In this document: piece by piece, positions 45,402 through 56,112 of the stretch | Numbering within the stretch: position 1 is the first letter of the stretch | Layout: each line of letters begins with the position of its first letter | Source: Sphaerolaimus hirsutus | Taxonomy: Eukaryota; Nematoda; Chromadorea; Monhysterida; Sphaerolaimidae | Direction: 5' to 3' | DNA length: 64,000 nucleotides | Assembly: GCA_964036195.1 (NCBI GenBank) | Contig: OZ038451.1 | Coordinates: 31,575,927-31,639,926, forward strand | Notes under the pieces: model-generated | What the model was told of the DNA's origin: nothing | Database searches by the model: none | What the model saw: the letters and a program-made list of their open reading frames with translations, nothing else | Position numbers and translations under genes: made by a program

Positions 45402-48400
45402 ATGGATGTGGCTGGTTCTTCTAGTGATGTAAATAGTGCAAATCAAATGTTATCCGATGTTCTGAAAAGTAGATCAGGGAGTGGAATTTTATATGGGCGT
45501 AAATATTTTACCATTTTTAAGCCACAAACACAATATACTGAAAGGTTTAAGCTAAATTTGAATGCATATAGAATTTCTTTCCATGATTTGGATGAACATG
45601 CAAGTGTTGATTCTGTGTTGAGTGAGGCAATAGACTGTGTATACAGGTATTTTGAATGGTGCATTAGCATCATTTTGAATTTGTTTTGTCACATGCTAAT
45701 TTTTAGGCATAGCATTGGAGATCGACATCCATCTGGCTTGTATGTTGGTGTTTCCCTACAACATCCAAATTTGCCTGAATGTATGTTTTTTATGCATTAC
45801 CGGTAAATGTAGCCTGTTTCCTAATTTCTTACATGTTTTCATTGCAGCCTATTTAGAGCATTTTCGTCTGGGGACCAGATTTAGTGCTGTGGCTACAGCT
45901 CAAGACATTGGTAATTTGTTAAATTCACATCAAACTATCAATCTAACAGACAATTCTATGACCTTAATTGTGAATGTCATTGGTTTGTTGTTTTGATTTT
46001 GTCATATGTTTGCTTTACTATTGAGATGATACAATGTTTCACATGTTGCAGAACGATGATGGATCCAGCGGATCAACCATCCTGCTCGTATACTGCAGCC
46101 CCTACGTTCAACATAAACAAGTGCTTTAATGACAAATTACTTGACGATGATGAAAACTGTTCAGATGCATCAGATACTACAATACCCGAGGATTTAACTG
46201 ACTTGAAAAACTTTGGTACTGTAGGTAGACTAAGTGGGGGTCGTAGGAGGTCTGCATATCAGGATGTCACAACGGCAAGGTTGCGTCAATCAATGATGGC
46301 AAATAAAAATCGTAAACATTGTGAATATGTTGTTGCATCGGAACAAACCTTGGTCTATGCCGTTTGCTTGGCGTTAGGTAAAATACGTGCGTTTAATCCT
46401 AATAAGGGTAGGGAATCACGTAATTATTGGCGCCGTGTTAGGCGTAATTGTCAAAAGAGTCCATCAGCAGAGCTTGAAAAATTAGCTTCCCAACTGCGCA
46501 CTGAGGCAAATTTGCCCCCCTCAAATGTATTTGTTGGTATTGATGTTTTGGATAGGATTGAACGAGTACCAATGTTAAGAGGTGTTACAATCAGGGTTTT
46601 TCAAGAGGGTACTAAAAAACAGGTGTGGCCACTATCTAATTCGGGTCTTGTTTTTAGTGACCATACCATAAATTTGTGTTTATATCACCATTGCGGAAAC
46701 ATATTTTTTGCTGTAATATGGGGTTTAGTGACGTTTTTAAGTGCACGTGGATATTGTGATACATGCAAGGAGGTGGTGTTTGGACGGAAAAGGTATGTTA
46801 AGTTTTGTTTAATGTTATTTATATTCTTGTTTAATTTGTGTTTTCATTACTAGGCATATGTGTCCATTTCGATGTGGCTATTGCGGAATTGCAGCTCTGA
46901 CATCAACAACCAAAAATACAAGTTTATTGAGCGATTGTGTAAAAGTGAAAGGCGAAGAAAGGACATGTCCGGATTGTCTAAGAAAGTTTTTCTCCGTGTT
47001 TTGCTTCAGGTGCGTTTGTTTGACTTGTTATATATATTCTGATACATGTATACCTGTTTTTTTATATGGGCAACACTTGCGTGTACAAGGCAGAGGACAA
47101 TGGTCTGTTGCACGGTGTTATGCACAGCGATTATGTGCTGCATGTGGACACTATTTTAGTCTCAAAAGACAAGAGGATGGATCGTTTGTCAACAGACACA
47201 ATTGTTCAGAAGAAAGAACCTATGGCTGTGCCTATTGCAAAAAGCAGGTGCTTTTTGACGAACCACATGAAGCATGTTATTTGCCGGTTTTGAAACCACA
47301 CAAGATTGAAAGGTCCAAGAAAATTGTGTTTTTGGATTTGGAAACAAGGATATGTAGCAGTACAAATATGCACAAGGCCAATTTACTGACAACTGTGACG
47401 TAAGTTTTTCTGCTTTGGTTTTTTGTACTACTTATAAACTGTACGTTTTATTATAGATCATGCTCTCGATGTTGGCGAAAGGATATGTATGCTCCATGTT
47501 CAAAATGTGGTATCGCCAGGGTGTGTGTTTGGTCTGGAGAGAATTGTGTATATGAGTTTGTAGAGAGCTTTTTTTGCATCGGTAAGTTTTTGTTTTTATT
47601 CTGTTTTTCTCATTGGTTTTGCAATTCGTGTACCTTTTCAGAGAATAGCAATGCTACCATTGTCAGTCATTTTGGTAGTCGTTTTGACTTCCATTTTCTA
47701 ATGTGTGCATTGATTGAGCAAAACAAAACGCCAGAGACGACTTTTTCACGTGGCAATCGCCTTCTATATGTGAAGTTCAAGGGTGGAATCAAACTGATAT
47801 GCTGGGCAAACTATATTCCAACATCACTGGAAAATTTGTGCAAATCGTTCGAGGTTCCTGTGGCCAAATCGTTCTTCTGTTATGATATGAATGAAGAATA
47901 TGTTACTGACGCATACTGCCACTTGCGTCCAAAGTGGGAGTTTAGTGTTTCAGGCAGAAACAAGATCGATTTTGATCTGTACCATGCTGAGCACTATGAC
48001 AAGGTGTTCTGTGTGTTTGAAGAGATGTCGGTTTATTGCCAGAAGGATAGCTATGCGCTATCCTATGCAGCAATGCGCTTTCGAGATGAACTCATAAAGC
48101 TGTTGGATGTGGATCTGTTTGCAGAAACTGGCACATTCACAATATCCGGATTGGCACTACGTGTGTTCCAAGGTATGTCTTTTACTATCATCTTGTATGG
48201 GGGGTACCTTTTCATATTGGTTCTCATTGTTTTCAGTGCGATTCCTACAAGAGAATACATTGGCTATTTATCGAGGTGAAGCTCTAATGGATCGAAACAG
48301 CAGATTTTCAATGGCTTTCTTGACTGCATATAGTAGATACTTTGGTGTTAGTGTTTTCCTTTTTGGTATAATGCAATGCCGTTTTATACATTTTGTGTTC

Positions 48401-50772
48401 AACATAGGTTCATGTACAACATGCTGGCAACAATCGTGAACATGTTGTTCGATGCGCCAACAATCGACGATACAAGGTGGATGGAGCAGAGTTTGAAGAT
48501 GATTCTGGGACACCTTCAAGGCTAATCGACATTCATGGATGCTTTTTTCATGCATGTCCAATGTGTACAAATCACTTGGCAACAGTGAGGTATGTTGGCT
48601 TTATTGATTGATTTCATGTATATATGCTTGATATAATCTTATTCATGCAGACCACTTACATTGCTCGGTGGCAAAACGCCGTTGCAAGTTCGAGAACGCG
48701 ACTTTTTTCGAGCAAATAACATTGCGAAGGCCGTTCACCCTTTGCTCTATGATGTATATTGGGAACATGAATGTCGGAATGTTTTAAGTTCAAATCGGGT
48801 TATGAAACAGTATTTCACAGAGGCATTGTCTGACAAACCGTTAAGCATTTATGATGCAAACTTTGGTTAGTGTTAGAAAGTGGCATTTTTTGCTGTTTTA
48901 TGTTTTATGCATGAGTGTTGTCAATTTTCAGGTGGCAGAATTGACACTTTCCAAATTGGTACCTATGACAATATGAATGTCACAAAGCCAAATGCAGATT
49001 TTTTGGACTTTTGCAGTTTGTATCCTGCAATGTGTTTAACAAAGCCAATGGCTCAAGGACCAGGGAGAATTATTTCTGAAGGGGGTATTTCTGGAGATCT
49101 GAATGAATGGGTTTTGGTATGTTTATCTTTTGTTTTTGGTATTACACATTCTTTAATCATGGTACTCTTAACAGACTCATTTTGGTGTCGTGAAAGCATG
49201 GGTACATTATCCACGGGCTGATGTGTTTGTTCCACCGTTACCCTTTAGAGCTAAACTACCAGGTGGAGATGAGAAGATTTTCTATAGCACATGTGCAGCG
49301 TGCTGTATTGAACAGAACGTGAATGTATGTACACATACGTTTCATGAACAGGTTTTTCGCGGCACATGGACAACTGTGAGTTTATGGTATATGGTGGTGA
49401 TGGTCTTATGTTATTACAGCAGATATCACACAGGTTGAACTGTGTGCGGCAATCAAGTATACAGGTCTGAAGATTGTGCGAATTATTTCTGCGCATGTTT
49501 ATGAGTCCCGTGTTTGGACAAGAGATGGTGGTCCTGAATCAGGATTGATCAGTGCATTTATGCTTGCTTTCTATAAGCTAAAGTGCCAAGCAAGTGGTTA
49601 GTTTTTGTGTTTGACTGTATGTAAAATGTTTATTAATGCATAACATAAATGTAGATTTGCCACCGGGCAAGACTGCAGCGGAATACTCGGCTGAAATATT
49701 TGAGAAGTTTGGAATTTACATTGCTCCAAGATCGTTTGCTCCAAATCCTATCAAACGTTCTGTTGCAAAGTTGATGATCAATTCTCTAATTGGAAAGTTT
49801 GCACAGAAAAAATCAGGTTCACAGACAGAGTTCTTCAAAGATCATGGAAGCTTGTTAAAGGTTCTTGAAAATCCGAATTTGAATGTACACTGGCTACAGG
49901 TTTAATATTTTTATTTTTAAATCAACATATAACCGTTTTACTTTAATACTTTCCACTTTTAGCACTTTGGATCAGCTGATGCTACAAAGTTGGGCACAGA
50001 GTCTTCTGTAATGGTACAGCATTCAGTTTCCCAAGATTCAAGTTTGTCACATGTTGGCCCAAACAATGCATTCAGTGTTCCCATAATAACAACAATGGTA
50101 ACGGGCTATGCCAGAGTGGAGCTATATGAAGCTATGATCAGAATTCCTGAGGAATGCTTATTATATACAGACACGTTGGTTTTCTGTTTACTAATTGTCA
50201 TTATTATTATTCTGCGTATCAAATGTTCATGTCATAGGGATTCAATAATGACACTGGATGGATCAAATTTGCAACCTCTATGTGGACACCATCTTGGACA
50301 ATTGACACCGGTGCTGAAAGACGAATATAAATTGGAGCATATTTGTATTGTGGGGGTGCGTTTATATTTACATGACATTTCATAAATTTGTATTTTGAAT
50401 CTGTATGTTTTACAGCCCAAACAATATGCCTACACGGCCAAAAACTGTACAACTGGAGAAAGCTACAAGACTGTACGACTGCGAGGTTTTGCAACAGCCG
50501 CAGAAACTGATGAACAAGGACAGAGTGATCGAAAACCCACTGTTTCCTATGATAATATGTGTGATGCTGTCCGATCTCTTTTGGAACAAACAGAGTTGAA
50601 AAAACTTGGACTGAATGAGCTCAACTTTTTGTTGAGCAAAGATTTCCGTATATCTATTGATGGGCGGAAAAAGTACTATAAACCTGTTTCAAATAAGCGC
50701 TTCTTTGTTCCTCCTGGTGCTGGAGGAGCCACTGCTATTCGAACTTTCCCATATGGATATAATCGCATTTAA
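45402..50772 (+). CDS. Protein-primed family B DNA polymerase (Polinton/adintovirus type)
   Basis: Exons: 45402-45646, 45707-45780, 45848-45982, 46052-46792, 46854-47399, 47457-47581, 47642-48172, 48237-48346, 48408-48589, 48651-48865, 48932-49116, 49175-49375, 49434-49596, 49655-49899, 49963-50174, 50238-50355 and 50416-50772; about 1460 aa. The first three match the extra N-terminal domain of animal Maverick polymerases. Then come Cys/His zinc motifs, exonuclease I FLDLET, exonuclease II around SRFDFHF, exonuclease III YCQKD, motif A DFCSLYP, motif B KLMINSLIG, motif C (YTDT, with the rest across an intron) and a KKYY box. It would replicate a linear element from a terminal protein. Phases agree everywhere except 45982/46052. 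A 60-nt intron at 47010 lacks AG but is open and in frame. A polyadenylation signal (aataaa) lies at about 50828. Confidence 0.93.
46056..46059 (+). other. ATGA at the third/fourth exon junction of the polymerase gene
   Basis: Using the best donor (gtttgt at 45983), the upstream exons reach a TGA at 46057-46059, while an ATG for the remaining 1308 codons sits at 46056, giving ATGA. Using a weaker donor a few bases on, the two parts join in frame. See the matching finding. Confidence 0.5.
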
Positions 50773-51088
50773 ACACTGCTATTGTATGTTGTTGTTTTTA
50801 TTGTATCATCATGCAAACTAATGTGAAAAATAAAAATCACAGGCTCTAATCTAATACAACTAAATTGCTACTATAATTGCGTGTTCGACTAGTGACATCA
50901 CAATTGATTCCTTCGATTCACTATTGCCAGCTGATTTCGAACTGGATTCAGTTCGTATAATTACTGAAGCCGAATATCAGTGTTTGGCCGATTGCCAGAA
51001 ACAGGTGGAACGCTTGAAAAGTTGGTTTTTCTTGGTATCATTTTCCTAAACACCGCTTGATCAAATCGCTTGTTTCCCTTCGTACAGA

Positions 51089-53298
51089 ATGTCCACTAAT
51101 TTCGCAAACGTTGGGACCAGACCAGACCAGCCAAAATCAGATAAGCATGGCAGAGAGATCCATGTTCTATCAGCCACAGCTATTGGAAACAGTACAGGAG
51201 GCGCCACAAATGCAGCACCAACAACAACAGCCGTCCGTGCCACGTCAGGAGATTATGCACTTTCCAAACCCCCCACCAACATTACCAGACCATATACAAA
51301 GGGGGCCACCAGCACAGTGGGATCAAACAAGCCAAAACCCTCTGGCAGGGGTGGAAAATCAGCCATGCGGGGTGGCGCCAGACTACAACAACAACAACAA
51401 CATGGTGGCACAGTCGATGCAGGCGACCCTCCAGGTTATTTTTTGTTATAATTATAATAATTGATTGTTTAATGTTGTGTTTTTATGCAGAGTACCTCAA
51501 CAGACACGAGGCCGATGCAATTCACAAGAGAAAGTTCACTGCAGGAGGACTGGGAAGAGATGGTCTCACAGCTGCAAACCTCCCCGCCCAAGTCATTGAA
51601 CAAAACGCCGGTCTCACACAACATGCAGAACATGCAAACGCACGGCGATCACTCTTCCCCGGTGGTTTATTCCACAGTGACAACGATTGTGCAGACGAAA
51701 ATTCGAGACCTCCAGTCCTTGAAAGGATACCCCCAACAACATTACAAATGGATACAACAGCAGCAGCAAGGTTCAGACACCGAGGGATTGCTGGCAACAA
51801 AGTTGTCCCCGGAACAACAACAACAACAGCCGAAACAGAAGAAAACTATGAAGAAAAGGATGGGGCAGACGAAAGTGTCGACAGTGGGGATGACACCAGT
51901 GAGTATGAGTATGAGTATATTGGGAGTGATTTGCAAATGCTAAAGAGACCAAAACCACGTCGCCTTGAAGCAGACATCGTTGGGTTATCACATGGTATTG
52001 CGCCATCCAGTCAACAGCAACAACAACAACAACAGCAAGAAGAAAAAGACGCAAAAGGACGAGATGTTGTCTTCAGAAAACGTGGCGGTGGAGAAAGTGG
52101 TGGAAATGTGAACAGAAAGAGTGCCAAAAGTTTGAGACGTGAGAATTCCTTTTTTACAGAGTGTCAGAAAATTGTGCACATTACAGACGAAGACGATATG
52201 GACAACATGTTTATGGAGACTTTGGAAAGGGCTACAGACACCAAGAAACGGCGACACCTTCCAATAATTGATGACGAAGTGAAAAGAGGTTCTACAGGTT
52301 CGAGTCCAGACGACAGTGTGATTCCCTCCAGACACAAAGAGAACAAGGTTTCTGAAAACGCCGGTGGCCGAAAGTACATTGGATTGACTGAGTATGAACG
52401 CGGCGTTAAACATGAAGATGAGCATGGCAACGGCTCAAACCTTGCACGTTAGTTTGTGTTGTGGTTTGGTGAAAAAACTTGTTATTGTTGATTTTGTTGC
52501 AGGTGGAAATCCAGCACGATTTGATGCACCGTTTGTGAAGAAGGATGTGCTGGATGCACCGCCGTTTCCGTTTCGGCCTCCAAACACTGTTGTGTTCTGG
52601 ATGTGCAGAACATGCCGCGAAATTTCACAACGTGCAAAAGGGAAACGTTTTGAAAACGGCCGCACAACGTTCACAATCGACATATGCAAGGTTGTGTTTT
52701 TTGCTGTTTTGTTTGTGAACATGTTTTTTCACTGTTTTCACATGTACAGGCGTGTCGAACACTGAACTGTGAGGCTTACGATACATTCCAAGGCGACAGT
52801 GAAGAACCAGAGTTTGACACATTGGGCAAAAGTGACATTGAACCCTGCCACCAAAAGTACCCCTATCCGGTCCAATATACGTTATTGGCTGGACCACCGT
52901 TCTCGCTCACACGCACAGAAGCAATTGTGCTACTAATGTGTGAATACTGCAGGTAAACCACATGTTTTCCCACTGTTTTCCCCCTTACTGTCAAAATGAC
53001 TATCGTTTCTTTCAGAAATGTGACATCTTTCCGGGAATGTATGCGAGATGTGAATGGACGATGCCGGGTATGTTTTTGCGGTTTTCATGTTTTGCGTATT
53101 CTCTAACAATAACTGTTTCAGCTGACAATTGACATGTGCCAAAAGTGTACGGATGCCAATTATGAAATGTCCATGTCAACCTACCCAACCCAAGCTGAAC
53201 TGGATCGTACAAAGGATCGCAGGGACTATTTTGCAGGAATGTATGGTGGATCAAGCAACAAGATTGTGCATACTGCCGGAAAATGTGTCCGTGATTGA
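51089..53298 (+). CDS. Gln-rich protein with a C-terminal multi-CxxC zinc-binding region
   Basis: Six exons in phase (51089-51434, 51491-52447, 52503-52690, 52750-52952, 53016-53067, 53122-53298) give 640 aa starting MSTNFANVG, with the ATG just after a splice acceptor. The first two thirds are low complexity: Thr/Gly-rich, poly-Gln, acidic (DDTSEYEYEYIG) and basic patches typical of disordered regulators. The last ~200 residues carry about seven Cys pairs (CRTCREIS, CKAC, CEYCR, CQKC), suggesting several zinc sites. It lies between the polymerase and the packaging ATPase on the same strand, so it is probably part of the same element. I do not recognise the family. A spliced upstream exon (up to 51016) would feed a different frame. 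A polyadenylation signal lies near 53378. Confidence 0.72.
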
Positions 53299-53430
53299 TT
53301 ATGATGACATGTGTATACTTAGGCTTTTCGCATTTTTGTTATTGACCAGTGTGTGTATAAATTGTTAGTGATGGTCAAATAAAACTTCAAAATTAAAAAA
53401 TCTTGTCATTTCAGTCAACTATACAGCAAA

Positions 53431-54796
53431 ATGCAAAGACTTCATAGTTCGTTTCCAATGCTAATTTTTGGAAGCTCAGATGCCTTTGAAATTTATACAA
53501 ATGTCAACTGTTACATAAAGCATATATGAAAACAACATATATGGGTTATGTAATTGTGAGATGATGTTTATATAAATTTCTCCCATGCTCTGGAAAAACA
53601 ACACTACTTATTGAGCTGATCAAAAATCGACAACACATTTACGACCATCCGCCGGATCACTGTCTGTTTTTGTTCAGTTATTGGCAAGAAAAGTATTTGG
53701 CATTAAAAACATATGCGGAATTTGGCAGAACGGAAGATTTTTGCGATTCGTGGAGAACCATTGTGAAATATAAGGAGGAACTCGATGAACGTTCAAATAC
53801 AAAGGATTCGCACTTGTTACTGGTTTTCGACGATCTTTCAGCCAGTGTTTCATCAGCTATTGACATTGATGATAAAAGTGGAGAAGGTATAAGCAAAAAT
53901 ACTCGGTCAGCATCAGCAGCCAATCCGACCCGATTATTGCGAGACCTCGCACAGGGAGCAGCAAGGCACCACAATATAACGCTTGTGGCCACATTGCAAA
54001 GTCTTTTTGACACTCAGGTAATCACACACTGGTTCCATACAAAATACCATACTACATGTTTTTTCCCATCATTACAGAATCTAAAGCAAACACGCAGCTC
54101 TAGCATTTATTTTGTGCTATTCAGGTTTGTCTGTATTTTACTGTTGATACATAGCAACAACGACAAGAAACATGCTTATACAAATGCAGCTTCCCATCGG
54201 ATGCACTGACAACAAAATCGTTTGCACAACGTTGGCAAGATCCAGCTTTATTTATTGGCGCATACAAGCAAGCAATTGCCGATAAGAATTTTGGATATTT
54301 ATTTGCAAACTCGGACCCCTCAATTCCCGACGAGTTAAGGCTGTCAAATTCGGTGTTCCCCTGGGAGAAAGATCGTGTTTTTTATCAATGGGAGAAGCTA
54401 TCAAGCGACATTGACCAGCCCATGTCGTCAAAAACGAAAGGAGAACATTCGTCATTAGGAGAACATCAAAAAAACACGTTGAGATTTGCACCTCTTTCAC
54501 GTCATGCACAACGATTTGGGCGTAAAGTGGTTGCTGTGCCATCTGACATTGCAATAGAGCGTGTTTGTGATTCTGATGAATCATTTCGAAAAGAACTTTG
54601 TGCAGCTGGAGGTCCATTAAAGGCAAAGTGGTCAAGTTTGAATCGTCGTCGTCACAATAGTGCAAGCAAAAACAAGCAAACAGAGCATAGCGAAGGTGCA
54701 GAGAAGGAAAATCGACAAAATGAACGATGGACCTTCCAATCCGAACCGCCCTACACAACAACAGCTTTCGGAGCCGCAAAACAAGCCGCCGCCGGC
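53431..54796 (+). pseudogene. FtsK/HerA (A32-like) DNA packaging ATPase, interrupted
   Basis: The ATG at 53431 opens an N-terminus with a hydrophobic strand running into the first half of a Walker A loop. A 107-bp palindrome (53479-53585) then interrupts it; the second half of Walker A (CSGKTT) starts at 53586. Exons 53586-54017, 54078-54124 and 54190-54796 follow in phase, about 378 codons in all. Walker B is LLLVFDDL. Downstream NITLVATLQSLFDTQ and the later FVLF ... GYLFANSDPSIPDELR match the A32-like ATPases that drive genome packaging in Polintons and related DNA viruses. The palindrome is not a GT-AG intron and shifts the frame, so the copy looks disrupted unless it is spliced in an unusual way. 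The 3' end is cut by a BEL/Pao LTR; the frame ends nine codons inside it. Confidence 0.85.
53479..53585. mobile_element. 107-bp palindrome inserted in the ATPase Walker A loop
   Basis: gaaatttatacaaatg...ttacataaagcatatatg at 53487-53529 pairs imperfectly with catatatgggttatgtaatt...tataaatttc ending at 53582. A CA dinucleotide occurs at both edges (53477-53478 and 53584-53585), consistent with a 2-bp target duplication. No register gives GT-AG boundaries. The length is not a multiple of three. Confidence 0.8.
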
Positions 54797-56094
54797 TGTG
54801 CTGACCGTGGCAAAATGGATGGATAAAGAAATACAGAGAATTGATAATTAGGCTCATATTCGCACATTTACTTATTTGCACTAATTTACTTTTCATGCAC
54901 TATATTTATTTACCACGCAAGATATCAAATTATATTTCCTGCACTATATTATTTATCCATGGAGAATATTTAATTAGGAAAGTGTTTTATGATTAATAGA
55001 TATGTTTATGTGAAATATTTAGGTTAAAAAGTCAAATAAGTTATTATTAGGTGTATTAATATGAAATTAGGCTCATTCAACTCGCCGTAATTTTCTGATT
55101 ATTATTATATATACATTTACATGGTTTACTTGCAATTTGAGAAAGTCAAAACTTGTAAATATTTATGTTCTGCGTAATTATCTAGGCCAGCGTCCTAACA
55201 GAGAAATGGTGCCCTGTGTGTAACTAGCATTTACTGTACAAAGCCCTTCGCATAGGTATAATTGTTATAACCTCGCTCACAACTATTCATATTTACTTAA
55301 TAATTATAATACCCCGCTCAATCAAATATATTAAAGACTCTGCTCAATTAATATACCCATTTACCTCGAATAAGTCCCAATTTGCCAATTATAAAGTATA
55401 CGTTTCCAGGAAGTGATTATTATTATTGTGTTGAATATACTTTGTTCTATTTACGTCATTAGGAACATTTGCACTACTATTTACAATTTCCAAACCCTAT
55501 TATATTAGTCCCAATGTGCGTCAATGTTTTCTGACAAATTGAACCAAATTAGTAAATCGGCCGAGTTTGCCGACTTCGCGCCTCAAGATTAATAGTTTTT
55601 CCATTAGCCCAATTTGTACCTGGTATTTCTTTACCATAATTATTTGAATGTACGCACGCGCAGTATAAGGCAACTGTTTCGGCTAAATGTGTTTATTTGC
55701 TGCATTTATGTCTTATTTGTGCATTTGTATTAGGAAATTACTGTAGCTGTTTTTCTATACGTGATTTCCGTGTCTTAGCTACTTTGAGAGTTTTTACTTC
55801 AGTCTGCGGACCCCAAGCTACTGAACGAAAATAAGCTAGCGATAGAAACTTCGATTAGGAAGCTCGCTAGACTTTGCGCTTTTGTAACACGCTGTATCTG
55901 ATCGAAATAAAGTACCTGAAACAATTCGAAACCCCTTTTCAACACACAACTACGAAATAAACTCAACTTGGCTGTCGACAAGTGGACGTTCGGCTACAAC
56001 GGGAAATCAACCACTCTAAAGGCCGTTTCTCACTACGGTCTTGGAGTTGCCGGATTCGGTGGAAGAAGACGCTGACTTCGGTGGCTTCATCACA
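54797..56094 (+). repeat. 5' LTR of the right BEL/Pao copy
   Basis: 1298 bp, TGTGCTGACC...CATCACA, the inverted counterpart of 8758-10054. The LTR start coincides with the point where the left and right copies diverge upstream. It interrupts the tail of the packaging ATPase. Small frames inside it are not genes. Confidence 0.93.
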
Positions 56095-56112
56095 TGGCGC
56101 AGCGAGCAGGGT
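56095..56112 (+). other. Primer-binding site of the right BEL/Pao copy
   Basis: TGGCGCAGCGAGCAGGGT follows the LTR end directly and begins TGG, as a site complementary to a tRNA 3' CCA end should. I cannot name the tRNA with confidence. Confidence 0.65.

Noticed and set aside
54252-54896. 214-codon minus-strand frame
   Set aside because: It lies opposite the phase-consistent ATPase exon and runs into the LTR; no motif seen.
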